Source: Clostridia bacterium
Lineage (GTDB): Bacteria; Bacillota; Clostridia; Christensenellales; UBA3700
DNA: 42,159 nucleotides
Assembly (NCBI GenBank): GCA_029060065.1
Contig: JAIDUT010000043.1
Coordinates: 1 to 42,159 of the forward strand
Direction: 5' to 3'
Made by a program: the position numbers and the translations under genes. Positions 27,912 through 36,931 of the stretch are shown here, piece after piece (positions within the stretch are counted from its first letter, which is position 1; the number at the start of each line of letters is the position of its first letter). The notes under the pieces are model-generated. The model was not told the DNA's origin and did not search any database. It was given only the letters and a program-made list of their open reading frames with translations.

Positions 27912-28778
27912 TTACTTTTTATCTATCTTTTTCTTCTCTAAAGCAAGACGTCTATCGGACGATTTAATAAAAGCCGATTTCAAAGTCTGCGCGTCGTTAT
28001 CTATAAGAGCTTGCTTTATTATCGCAAGTTGAGTTTCAAAACAAGTAATCGTCGAAATAAGATTATCTTTGTTTCCCAAAAATAGTTCGCTCCATAAATC
28101 TTCATTTATATTGGCGATTCTCGTCAAATCTCTATAGCTATCGCCTATATAGCTTGCCGTATCGCTATTCTCGTCGTCACTGTTGATTAAAGCCACCGCT
28201 ATAGCATGCGGAAGTTGAGAAGTATAGGCGATTACCTTGTCGTGAGTTGCGACGTCCGTAATACGTATTCTGCCAAATCCTATGTCTGTGACAATCTCGC
28301 TCATTCTGTCGATTGCCGATTGCGTAGTATTGGGAGTAGACACTATTAAGAAGTTTGCGCCTTGCAAGACTTTGTCGTCAGCATATTTGAATCCTCTCTT
28401 TTCTCTTCCTGCCATTGGGTGACAGAACAAAAACTCACATCCCTCCGGCACTAGCTTGTTTATTTCGTCTACAAAGTGGCTTTTTATGCCGGCAACATCG
28501 CTTATCAAACAGCCATTTTTGATATACTTGCCGTACTGCTCTAGATAATTGACTATTTGATTGGGATATAGCGCAATAATAATCACGTCGCTTAGAGGAA
28601 AGAACTTCTCAGGCGTATTCCCGCCGTCTTTTATTGCTCCACAAGCAATGGCGTCGTCGATACTCTGCGAGGACCTATTGACGCCGTATACGGTGTAGCC
28701 CTTCTTAGATAGCGCTATGGCGTACGAACCGCCTACGACTCCAAGACCAACTATAGTTATTACTTTATCCTTTTTCAT
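27912..28778 (-). CDS. tyrA: prephenate dehydrogenase
   Basis: Oxidatively decarboxylates prephenate to 4-hydroxyphenylpyruvate for tyrosine. The 288 residues have the NAD-binding GLGVVGGSYA near the N-terminus, SDVAGIKSHFV, the active-site FCHPMAGREKRG, and YTSQLPHAIA. No ACT domain follows. I start at ATG 28778, six nt after AAGGA; an ATG two codons earlier touches that site and a farther in-frame start at 28826 has none. It is last in the aromatic operon, 90 nt after aroQ. Confidence 0.93.
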   Translation of the reverse strand: MKKDKVITIVGLGVVGGSYAIALSKKGYTVYGVNRSSQSIDDAIACGAIKDGGNTPEKFFPLSDVIIIALYPNQIVNYLEQYGKYIKNGCLISDVAGIKSHFVDEINKLVPEGCEFLFCHPMAGREKRGFKYADDKVLQGANFLIVSTPNTTQSAIDRMSEIVTDIGFGRIRITDVATHDKVIAYTSQLPHAIAVALINSDDENSDTASYIGDSYRDLTRIANINEDLWSELFLGNKDNLISTITCFETQLAIIKQALIDNDAQTLKSAFIKSSDRRLALEKKKIDKK

Positions 28779-28868
28779 AAACATTCCTTTTCTCAATCGG
28801 TATAGATTACTTAAATTTTCGGACAAAATGGCAAAAGCCTATTATCACAGAGTTAATTCCACTATGAG

Positions 28869-29300
28869 TTACTTTAATAACTCCTCTACAGCCAAAACGT
28901 AACCGTCATAGCCTTTGCCACATATCTGCGCCACGCAAGCAGAGGCCGTTACGGACACTTGTCTAAAAGCCTCTCTTGAGTGAATATCCGATATATGCAC
29001 TTCTACTACAGGTATCGGCGAAATCGCCTTTATCGCATCGTAAATAGCGTAACTGTAATGCGTATGCGCGCCCGGATTAATTACAACTCCGTCATAAGAA
29101 TTAAAATAGCAATTATGCAGACAAGTTACGACTTTGCCTTCACAGTTGGATTGAAAAAAGTCTAGCTCAACGTCCTTATCCTTGCACTTGTCGGCAATAT
29201 AACTACATAAGCCTTTGTAATCCAATGTTCCATACACTCCCTTTTCTCTTATGCCAAGCATATTGAGATTAACTCCGTTGATAATCATTATCTTTTTCAT
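28869..29300 (-). CDS. aroQ: type II 3-dehydroquinate dehydratase
   Basis: Third step of the shikimate pathway. The 143-residue dodecameric type II enzyme shows NGVNLNMLG, a catalytic tyrosine in REKGVYGTLDY, NPGAHTHYSYAIYDA and VEVHISDIHSREAFR. AGGTG lies four to five nt before ATG 29300. It is 33 nt after the aroE/K fusion. Confidence 0.95.
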   Translation of the reverse strand: MKKIMIINGVNLNMLGIREKGVYGTLDYKGLCSYIADKCKDKDVELDFFQSNCEGKVVTCLHNCYFNSYDGVVINPGAHTHYSYAIYDAIKAISPIPVVEVHISDIHSREAFRQVSVTASACVAQICGKGYDGYVLAVEELLK

Positions 29301-29333
29301 AATTCACCTATTTTGTCCATAATACTAGAAAAG

Positions 29334-30626
29334 CTATTTTACTATTTTTACAATATCGTTAACAGTCTTAAACATATCGCATTCGTGACTTTTGACAACG
29401 TAATCGCAAGTCGAATAATATCTGTCTTTTCTGCTATTGTAGATTTCTCTTAATTTTTGAGCTCCGTCTTTAAGAAGCGGGCGAGTATCGGTACGCACAT
29501 TTGCTAAAATATCGTCGATTTTTCTTTCGATAAGTATTATAACTCCGCTCAATCGCATAGCACTGACGTTGACGTCTTTAAGTATTGCGCCACCGCCGGT
29601 AGCTACTACGAGATTCTTCCTATGCGACAACTGCTCCAAAGCCTTGCTCTCCCAATCTCTAAATACGCCTTCGCCCTCGTCGAAAAGTTGACTTATACTC
29701 TTGCCTGAAATTTGCTGGATATAATCGTCCGCATCGACAAATTCCCATCCGAGCGACTTTGCGACTCTCTTGCCCTTGGTAGTTTTTCCGCAAGACATTA
29801 TACCTGTAAGATATATATTTCCGCCGTTTTTTAGATAATACTCTTTCATTAACGAATTGTATATACTTTTAGTCAACGTTTCGTCTAACAAAGTATTATT
29901 CCAGATTTCTTGCGACTTCATTGCCTGCGCAACCAGCATATACAGTCCGCCTACGGCTTTTTTTCCAAGTCTTACGGCATTTTGCAAAAGTTTGGTATAT
30001 ACAGGATTATAGACAATGTCTGCTACGTTGTCGAAATTGCATATCACTTTGTCAGTTACGGGACATCTGTCTACGTTTGGGAACATGCCCACCGGCGTAG
30101 TATTGACAAGCGTATCGCCCTTAAAATTCTCGAGCTGGGAATATGTAATAAAATCTTCAACGTCCTTTTTACTCTCGTCGCGCGTGGCAATCTTGACAGT
30201 CTTTGCTCCGCGCTGTTTAAGAATATAGTAGACCGACTTGCATGCGCCACCGCTCCCCAATATAACGAAAGCCTTATCCTTAATCTTCACATTATTTGCA
30301 TTGAGCATTCCCTCAAAGCCGTATGGGTCGGTATTATATCCGTATAACTTACCGTCTATATTTTTTACAGTGTTTACCGCGCCAATCTTCTTTGCCTCTT
30401 GCGATATTCCGTATAAGTACTTGATAACTTTCTCTTTATACGGCACGGTCACGTTAAAACCGTCGTATTGCAAAAGCGTATCTTTGCAATTACCAAGCAT
30501 ATTCTCCATAGCAATCTGCACTACGCCATACTCGCCGTTCATTTTGTGATAATCAAAATACGATTTATGTATTTGTGGCGACATGGTATGTGTGAGTTTT
30601 TCTCCAATTACGCAATACTTCTTCAT
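29334..30626 (-). CDS. aroEK: shikimate dehydrogenase-shikimate kinase fusion
   Basis: Two consecutive shikimate steps in one chain of 430 residues. Residues 1-255 are AroE: SPQIHKSYF, catalytic Lys64 in NVTVPYKEKV, Asp100 in YNTDPYGFEG, and the NADP loop GSGGACKSV. Residues 268-430 are AroK: P-loop GIMSCGKT at 275-282, FVDADDYI, shikimate-binding FRDWE, VATGGGAIL, and a lid arginine in TDTRPLL. The joint carries no frame break. It starts three nt after the pheA stop, with AAGGG overlapping the end of pheA, so translation is coupled. Direct fusion of aroE to aroK is uncommon in bacteria. Confidence 0.93.
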   Translation of the reverse strand: MKKYCVIGEKLTHTMSPQIHKSYFDYHKMNGEYGVVQIAMENMLGNCKDTLLQYDGFNVTVPYKEKVIKYLYGISQEAKKIGAVNTVKNIDGKLYGYNTDPYGFEGMLNANNVKIKDKAFVILGSGGACKSVYYILKQRGAKTVKIATRDESKKDVEDFITYSQLENFKGDTLVNTTPVGMFPNVDRCPVTDKVICNFDNVADIVYNPVYTKLLQNAVRLGKKAVGGLYMLVAQAMKSQEIWNNTLLDETLTKSIYNSLMKEYYLKNGGNIYLTGIMSCGKTTKGKRVAKSLGWEFVDADDYIQQISGKSISQLFDEGEGVFRDWESKALEQLSHRKNLVVATGGGAILKDVNVSAMRLSGVIILIERKIDDILANVRTDTRPLLKDGAQKLREIYNSRKDRYYSTCDYVVKSHECDMFKTVNDIVKIVK

Positions 30627-30629
30627 TTC

Positions 30630-31760
30630 TTACACCCTTTGACCTTTCGCATACTCGCCGATTATCTCAAAGAAAGAAGACACCTCCGCTACGTACTCCA
30701 GAGCTTCATTTAGCTTCTCGGAATTGCAAGGATACTCCAAGTCAACATAGAAATAATACCTCTCGGGAGAATTCTCCACGGGTCGAGATTCTATGTTGAG
30801 CAAGTTGATGCCGTTCTTTGCAAAATACTTCAATGCATTGAATAGCGCGCCGGGAGTAGAATTTAAGGCAAATACTATACTGGTCTTATCGCTCTTATCG
30901 CTCTCAAGCAAGTTTTTACCAATAACGATAAAGCGCGTGTAATTGCAAGATTGCGACTGAATATTCTCCGCAATTACGTCAAGTCCATAGAGCTGAGCGT
31001 TACGCTTAGAAGCAATCGCAGTCTTGCTCTTATCCTTTTGCTCCGCTACGAATTTTGCCGACGACGCCGTTGATTTGTAAGGTATAATCGTCCACTTACC
31101 GCCCGATAAATAATTGTCGCATTGAGTAATTGCTTGCGGATGCGAATAAACTTCTTTTACATCCTCGAGTTTTGTTCCCGCTACGCCCAAAAGACAGTGA
31201 TTTATTCCTTGCCATTGCTCGCCTACGATAAAGAAATCGTATTTGCGGAGTAAGTCGTAAACTTCCGTTATCGCGCCGGTAGACGAGTTTTCTATTGGCA
31301 AAACGCCGTATTGAATCTTATCATCTTTGAGCGCCACGAATATATCTTCAAAGGTGGCAAAACTATCTCCGTCGTCATCTCCGAAAAAGTCTATCATAGC
31401 CTGTTGAGAATTGGACCCCTTGTCGCCGTAGTAACCTTTCTTACCTTTCAAATCAAGAGGTTTACGCTTGTAAGAGCCGAGAAGATTAAATTTGGAGATT
31501 TTCTTTCTTTGCAAGTCCTTGCTAAGTCCCATAATCTCAACCATAAGTTGACGCGCGGATTCGGCATATTCTTTATTCTGCACGTTCTCCACTGCTTTTT
31601 TTAGAACTTCATCCTCTCTTGAAGTCTGTAATACGGCGGTATTGTGCGCTTTTTTATATTCCGCAACGCCCTGCACCAATCCCATTCTCTTCTCAAAAAG
31701 CGAGATTATTTCTTTATCAACCGTGTCTATTTGACCTCTTAATCTATCCAATTCGTCCAT
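30630..31760 (-). CDS. pheA: bifunctional chorismate mutase / prephenate dehydratase
   Basis: The P-protein leading to phenylpyruvate. It has an AroQ-type chorismate mutase (1-85: LRGQIDTVDKEIISLFEKRM, Glu and Lys residues of the helical active site), prephenate dehydratase (109-285, with NSSTGAITEVYDLL and the Thr-Arg-Phe motif at 275-277), and an ACT domain (293-370, ESRP at 324-327) that binds phenylalanine. The 376-residue length is normal. GAGG lies eight nt before ATG 31760. The 133-nt gap before it is AT-rich and contains the palindrome CATTCTAGAATG; nothing more is recognised there. Confidence 0.95.
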   Translation of the reverse strand: MDELDRLRGQIDTVDKEIISLFEKRMGLVQGVAEYKKAHNTAVLQTSREDEVLKKAVENVQNKEYAESARQLMVEIMGLSKDLQRKKISKFNLLGSYKRKPLDLKGKKGYYGDKGSNSQQAMIDFFGDDDGDSFATFEDIFVALKDDKIQYGVLPIENSSTGAITEVYDLLRKYDFFIVGEQWQGINHCLLGVAGTKLEDVKEVYSHPQAITQCDNYLSGGKWTIIPYKSTASSAKFVAEQKDKSKTAIASKRNAQLYGLDVIAENIQSQSCNYTRFIVIGKNLLESDKSDKTSIVFALNSTPGALFNALKYFAKNGINLLNIESRPVENSPERYYFYVDLEYPCNSEKLNEALEYVAEVSSFFEIIGEYAKGQRV

Positions 31761-31893
31761 ATATTTTGCCTCATTTACGCTTCTGCATTCTAGAATGTAG
31801 AATTATCTAATTTTCCCATACATTTCCGTATATCTTATTAACTATTCATTATTGATTTTCCGAATTTCTTATCTCTTATCTTTTATATTGTTA

Positions 31894-32970
31894 CTACATG
31901 TTTTTCATAAGGTCATAAATAGCTATAGCAGTAACCGCCTCGATTACCGGCACAGCTCTTACCACTATGCAAGAATCATGTCTGCCTTTCAAGTTGAGTT
32001 TTACGTTTTCTCCCGTCACGACATTGATAGTATCTTGTTCCTTGAATATAGACGGGGTCGGTTTAATTGCCACGTTAAACAAGATAGGCATACCCGTAGT
32101 CAGTCCACCCAATATTCCGCCGTTGTTGTTGGTAGCGGTAAATACTTTGTTACCCAAGCATTTGAAGCTGTCGTTTGCCTGACTACCTTTCATTTTGGTC
32201 AGTTCAAAGCCCTTACCGAATTCTACGCCCTTTACTGCGGGTACGGAGAAAAGCAGGCTTGCAATTTTGGACTCTACGCTCTCGAAGAAAGGTTCTCCAA
32301 CGCCCGCGGGAATTCCCACGACTGCGCACTCAATCGTACCGCCTACGCTATCGCCTTCTTCTCTAGCTTCTTTTATCAGATAATCCATAGCGGTGAACTT
32401 ACCCGTATCGACAAGCGGGAATACCTGCCTTGCCAAATAGTCAAGCATATTTGCCTCTACTCTCGCGTCAAATCTAGCGTCTTTGATATTACCGATAGAA
32501 GATATATGAGAACCTACATATACGTCTTTTTTTCGTAAGAGTTGTTTGCAAATCGCGCCGGCGAATACGAGCGTAGCAGTCAATCTACCCGATGAATGTC
32601 CACCGCCCCTATAATCGTTGTTTCCACCGCTCTTATAATAATATCCGAAATCGCTGTGTCCCGGTCTAACGACTTCTTTTAATTGGTCGTAATCGCTCGA
32701 CTTGGTATTGGTATTGCGAATTATACCGCAAAGTGGCGTGCCCGTCGTCTTGTCATTGAAATATCCGCTTACGATTTCTACTTCGTCAGCCTCTTTTCTC
32801 GGAGTAGAATACTCTCCGCCGTTGGGCGCTCTACGCGCCATTTCGCGACGTATCTCCGCCATATCCAAAGTCAGACCTGCCGGCAAATTGTCTATTACGA
32901 CTCCAATCGCCTCGCTGTGCGACTCTCCAAATATTGCTATCTTGATATTACTGCCCCATACGGTACTCAT
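31894..32970 (-). CDS. aroC: chorismate synthase
   Basis: Last common aromatic step, EPSP to chorismate, needing reduced FMN. The 358 residues carry the family signatures: GESHSEAIGVVIDNLPAG, the RPGHSDFGYYYK region with the catalytic histidine, RGGGHSSGRLTA, and the C-terminal GRHDSCIVVRAVPVIEAV. AGGAGG lies five nt before ATG 32970. It is 23 nt after aroA in the operon. Confidence 0.96.
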   Translation of the reverse strand: MSTVWGSNIKIAIFGESHSEAIGVVIDNLPAGLTLDMAEIRREMARRAPNGGEYSTPRKEADEVEIVSGYFNDKTTGTPLCGIIRNTNTKSSDYDQLKEVVRPGHSDFGYYYKSGGNNDYRGGGHSSGRLTATLVFAGAICKQLLRKKDVYVGSHISSIGNIKDARFDARVEANMLDYLARQVFPLVDTGKFTAMDYLIKEAREEGDSVGGTIECAVVGIPAGVGEPFFESVESKIASLLFSVPAVKGVEFGKGFELTKMKGSQANDSFKCLGNKVFTATNNNGGILGGLTTGMPILFNVAIKPTPSIFKEQDTINVVTGENVKLNLKGRHDSCIVVRAVPVIEAVTAIAIYDLMKNM

Positions 32971-32993
32971 TTACGCCTCCTACTAGCTTCAAT

Positions 32994-34247
32994 TTATATA
33001 TTTTTATATTTCACTTTTCCGCCCAGACTTACAAAGTGGTCAAAGAAGTTGGGATATGACTTGGATACGCTCTGCGCATTCAATATCGTAACCTCGCCGT
33101 CTGTCACAGTAGACGCTATTGCAAGCGTCATTGCCATACGGTGATCGTTGTGGCTGTCAACTTCTCCTGAACTCAATTTATCTACTCCGTCAATGGACAA
33201 ACTATCCTCGCCTTGCGCTATCTTTGCTCCGAGTTTGCCAAGTTCCTCTGCCGTCGCGGAAAGTCTGTCGCATTCTTTTATTCTCAATCGCGATATATTG
33301 ATTATATCCGTATGTCCCTTTCGCAAACAACACGCTAAGGCAAATACGGGAATTATATCGGGACAGTTACTTCCGTCAAAGGTCAACTTTTCACTTGCGT
33401 CTGCCGTCCTTAGCCTATTCACAAAGTCTACGATAACTTTGTCGCCTTGCAAACTGTCTACGTTCAGCCCAAGCATCGTAACGTCGTTGCCAAGATACTT
33501 TGCGACCTCATAAAACGCCGATTGCGAATAATCGCCCTCAATATAATAATCGCAATCCATATATCTCTGACCGCCTTTGATTTGCAAAACTTTATAGCCT
33601 TTGTTGTCTATAGAAATACCGAATTTATTAAGCATAAATAGAGTCAAATCAAGATAGCCTATCGACTGCAAGTCGCCCTCGATAATAATTTTGCTATCGC
33701 CGTCAAGCAAAGGCAAGGCAAACAAAAGTCCTGTGATGAATTGCGAACTGACACCGCCGTCTATATGAAACACACCGCTCTTCAATTCGCCCTTAACGCT
33801 CAAATCCAACAAATGCTTATCATTGGCAAGCGACCTGTCAATATACTCGATACCTTGCTCTTTGCATATATCGCCGTATATTTTCATTGGTCTTTCGCCC
33901 AGTTTACCTCTGCCGACAAAAGCGTTGTTCCCCTTGTTCAAAGCCAACGCTATAGGTAAAATAAATCTCAGCGTAGACCCTGATTCCTTACAATCAAAAG
34001 TCAAGTCGTCATATATTTTTCCTGAGTTTCCCTCTATCTCCAATACGCCGTCTTTTATATCTATCTTTGCGCCGAGATTACGCATACAGCCGATCGTAGC
34101 AATAATATCGTCGCTTAAAGCCACGTTGGAAATAACGCTCTTTCCGCGTGAAAGACAGGCGCAAATAATAGCTCTGTGCGCCAAACTCTTTGAGGGCGGA
34201 ATTACCACGCTTCCTTTTAATTTTGTCGGTGTTATTTTTACGTCCAT
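32994..34247 (-). CDS. aroA: EPSP synthase (3-phosphoshikimate 1-carboxyvinyltransferase)
   Basis: Transfers enolpyruvyl from PEP to shikimate 3-phosphate. The 417 residues show PPSKSLAHRAII, ESGSTLRFILPIAL (the glycine-rich PEP site is GSTLRF rather than the plant-type GTAMRP), GRGKLGERPM, SQFITGLLFALPL, IKECDRL and NDHRMAM. No clear ribosome site is seen before ATG 34247; it lies 11 nt after the aroB stop and is probably coupled to it. Confidence 0.95.
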   Translation of the reverse strand: MDVKITPTKLKGSVVIPPSKSLAHRAIICACLSRGKSVISNVALSDDIIATIGCMRNLGAKIDIKDGVLEIEGNSGKIYDDLTFDCKESGSTLRFILPIALALNKGNNAFVGRGKLGERPMKIYGDICKEQGIEYIDRSLANDKHLLDLSVKGELKSGVFHIDGGVSSQFITGLLFALPLLDGDSKIIIEGDLQSIGYLDLTLFMLNKFGISIDNKGYKVLQIKGGQRYMDCDYYIEGDYSQSAFYEVAKYLGNDVTMLGLNVDSLQGDKVIVDFVNRLRTADASEKLTFDGSNCPDIIPVFALACCLRKGHTDIINISRLRIKECDRLSATAEELGKLGAKIAQGEDSLSIDGVDKLSSGEVDSHNDHRMAMTLAIASTVTDGEVTILNAQSVSKSYPNFFDHFVSLGGKVKYKNI

Positions 34248-34258
34248 ATCAGTCTATA

Positions 34259-35305
34259 TTACTTGAGAAAATACTCCTCGCTAGTTGCGTACGTATAGCT
34301 TTCGCCTATATCTTTGAGCAATACTACGTTGAGTTTTTTGCCCAAATTCTTTTTGTCGCTCTTGATTGCGCTAAGCACTTGCTCCGCTTTTACGGGGTCG
34401 CTCGTCGGCAATCCGTATTGTCTTAAGACTTTCTCTATTCTCGCCGTCACGCCTTTCGCCGTCTGTCCCAATCTCTCGGAAATTTCGGTTATGTACGCCA
34501 TACCGATTGCAACGGCTTGTCCGTGCGAATAGCCGGTGAAATTATAATATTTTTCTATAGCATGACCGTACGTATGTCCGAAGTTGAGCAACATTCTCTC
34601 GCCGTTATCCTTTTCGTCGACTTCGACAACGCGTCTTTTTATGTCGCAACAAGTATATACTATATCCTCGACTTTGCCCATAAATTCTTCGCGCGAATTT
34701 ATACTTTCAAGCTCTTCAAAAAGTTTTTTATCCTTAATGCAACCGTACTTGATTATCTCCGCCATACCGTCGATATAGAATGCGTCAGGCAAGTCGTATA
34801 ATACGTCGGTATCTATAAATACCAACTTGGGTTGATAAAAACTGCCTACAAGATTTTTGCCCTCAGGCAGGTCTACGGCAACTTTACCGCCCACCGAACT
34901 ATCCACTTGAGCTAGCAAGGACGTGGGCACTTGAATAAAGTCTACGCCACGCAAATACGTCGAAGCGACAAAACCGCCAAGGTCGCCAATCACTCCGCCA
35001 CCTAAAGTGATAATCAAGTCGCGACGGGTAAGATTGAATTCTATCATACTTGAATAAATGGGATATATCGATTTGATATTCTTCGTCGGCTCACCTGCCT
35101 CCAACACCATAAGTTTGCAATCGAAACCCTTCTTTGCAAGACTGTCAATTACGGTATTGGCAAATATCGGCGCAACGTTGGTATCGCTGATTATAAACAC
35201 TTTACCGCCTCTGCTTAGCGCATAATCGCCTATCTTTGATAAGTGATTCTTGCCTATAATTATATCGTAGCTGTTTTCTCCGAGATTTACCCGCAATTTT
35301 TTCAT
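34259..35305 (-). CDS. aroB: 3-dehydroquinate synthase
   Basis: Closes DAHP to 3-dehydroquinate using NAD and a divalent metal. The 348 residues have the NAD loop GGGVIGDLGGFVAS, the lysine-rich KVAVDLPEGKNLVGSFYQPK segment, EIIKYGCI, and the metal ligands in NFGHTYGHAIE. It is the first gene of the aromatic operon. AAGGAG lies five nt before ATG 35305. DAHP synthase is not in the window. Confidence 0.96.
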   Translation of the reverse strand: MKKLRVNLGENSYDIIIGKNHLSKIGDYALSRGGKVFIISDTNVAPIFANTVIDSLAKKGFDCKLMVLEAGEPTKNIKSIYPIYSSMIEFNLTRRDLIITLGGGVIGDLGGFVASTYLRGVDFIQVPTSLLAQVDSSVGGKVAVDLPEGKNLVGSFYQPKLVFIDTDVLYDLPDAFYIDGMAEIIKYGCIKDKKLFEELESINSREEFMGKVEDIVYTCCDIKRRVVEVDEKDNGERMLLNFGHTYGHAIEKYYNFTGYSHGQAVAIGMAYITEISERLGQTAKGVTARIEKVLRQYGLPTSDPVKAEQVLSAIKSDKKNLGKKLNVVLLKDIGESYTYATSEEYFLK

Positions 35306-35332
35306 ATATGCTCCTTATATACCTTGGAAGCG

Positions 35333-35363
35333 GTTGAGCTTTCACATTAAGGTCGAAATGACG
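35333..35363. repeat. diverged short dispersed repeat in the aroB leader
   Basis: GTTGAGCTTTCACATTAAGG followed by TCGAAATGACG, a worn copy of the GAGATTTCTC family lying in the transcribed leader of the aromatic operon. Confidence 0.45.
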
Positions 35364-35403
35364 TTGACTTTTCAGTCACTGAACATTATGGTATGCTAAC
35401 TAT

Positions 35404-35432
35404 ATATTACTATAAAAACATGCTGTTCGCAA
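35404..35432 (-). promoter_or_regulatory. promoter of the aromatic operon
   Basis: TTGCGA at 35427-35432 and TAATAT at 35404-35409 with a 17-bp spacer; the leader to aroB is about 90 nt. No T-box or attenuator is seen. The promoter lies within 65 nt of the MATE gene stop, where no terminator is visible. Confidence 0.55.
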
Positions 35433-35468
35433 GTATTCTCGAAATATTATAATAATTATTTAATTTAC

Positions 35469-36857
35469 TTACATGGACTTTTTTTCTAAAGCAACATTGT
35501 CTTCTTGAAGTCTTGCAAGCGGAATAAGAAGTTTCTTATAAGCAATCATCATACATATAAAGCAATAACTGCCTCCTACAATCCAGCTTGCCGTAGGCGC
35601 CCAAAACATACCTTCAAGTCCCCAAAAATGCTCAAATAGATATGAAAAAGCTATTCTAAATACTATGGAGATAAACGTAGAAAACACGAAAGTCTTTAGC
35701 ATGCCGATAGCTTTGAATACGGCTTGGCTCTGAACGATTATGCACATAAGCATGTAACCCCAACCAATCGACACGAGATACCCCGTACCCGCTTGGATAA
35801 CCTCGATATTGTCGTCAAAGAGCTTCACAAGTCCTCTTCCCGCCAAGACGGTAAAAAGCGTAGAAAATACTCCGAAAAACGCGACGGCTACCCAACTCGC
35901 CTTGTAGCCTTTAACTACTCTCCTATACTGCTTCGCGCCCATATTTTGAGCGGTATAAGTAGTCAGAGCGTTGGTATACCCGCGCATCGGCGTCTGTAAT
36001 AGCGCGTCAAGTCGAGTTCCGGAATTCACTCCCGCAACCACGTTCTCAGGATAAATATTTACAAGACCTTGTATTGCAAGTCGACTGACGTATACGAATA
36101 CCTGCTGTAGGGACATCGATAGCGAATAAGAAGTAATCTCATATATGATTCCTTTACTTATTTTCAAATCGTCCTTTTTAAGTCGCAAAAGCTCAAATCT
36201 CTTGTGGGTATATATCATACACAGTATCGCCGACAGCATCTGCGCAAAGACGGTAGCCATTGCCGTACCGATAATACCCCACTTAAATGCTACTACGAAA
36301 AGCACGTCCAATACCGCATTGAACGCAACGGAAACGAATAAGAAAATGAGTGGCGTAAAACTGTCGCCGATAGCTCTTACCGAAAAACAGTAAAAGTTGT
36401 ATAAATACGTAAATATCGCGCCGGCAAATACTATCTTAAGATAGTTGTCCGCGTCTTGCAATAGCGTTTCTTTGGTGTTGAGTAATTTCAAAAAAGGTCT
36501 TGATAATCCTATGCTTACCGCGCTCAAAATCAGCGTGAAAACAACTCCTATCACCAAAGCGTTGCCCATTACCTTTTTAAGCGTAGAATAGTCTTTATCT
36601 CCGTAATGCCTGGACATAATAACGCCACCGCCCATAGCAAAGCCTATGAGCAAAAATATTATTATGTTCATTATCGGACTTGACGCGCCAAGCGACGCCA
36701 AAGCGTTGGTGCCTATAAATCTTCCCGCAACAATAGAATCAACAGCATTATAGAGCTGTTGACAAAAATCGCCGATAATAAGCGGTAGAGAAAATTTGAA
36801 AATCACCCTCGCCGGACTTTGCGTCAAAAGCGGAGTTTTTGCTAGTTCACAGTCCAT
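35469..36857 (-). CDS. MATE family multidrug/metabolite exporter
   Basis: An integral membrane protein of 462 residues with about 12 hydrophobic segments arranged as two similar halves, the NorM/DinF-like MATE pattern. Seen are the N-terminal SPARVIFKFSLPLIIGDFCQ, LYNAVDSIVAGRFIG and the mid-protein turn GYTNALTTYTAQNMGA. Such proteins export cationic drugs or metabolites with H+ or Na+; the substrate here is unknown. AGGA lies five nt before ATG 36857. A TATAAT-like hexamer is present about 30-50 nt upstream, but no good -35, so its promoter is uncertain. Confidence 0.88.
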   Translation of the reverse strand: MDCELAKTPLLTQSPARVIFKFSLPLIIGDFCQQLYNAVDSIVAGRFIGTNALASLGASSPIMNIIIFLLIGFAMGGGVIMSRHYGDKDYSTLKKVMGNALVIGVVFTLILSAVSIGLSRPFLKLLNTKETLLQDADNYLKIVFAGAIFTYLYNFYCFSVRAIGDSFTPLIFLFVSVAFNAVLDVLFVVAFKWGIIGTAMATVFAQMLSAILCMIYTHKRFELLRLKKDDLKISKGIIYEITSYSLSMSLQQVFVYVSRLAIQGLVNIYPENVVAGVNSGTRLDALLQTPMRGYTNALTTYTAQNMGAKQYRRVVKGYKASWVAVAFFGVFSTLFTVLAGRGLVKLFDDNIEVIQAGTGYLVSIGWGYMLMCIIVQSQAVFKAIGMLKTFVFSTFISIVFRIAFSYLFEHFWGLEGMFWAPTASWIVGGSYCFICMMIAYKKLLIPLARLQEDNVALEKKSM

Positions 36858-36931
36858 TGTTTTCCTAAAAATACTTTATATAACATTATACGTAAAGTTG
36901 TCGTTAACTCGTGCGCTGTGTTGACTTCGCC

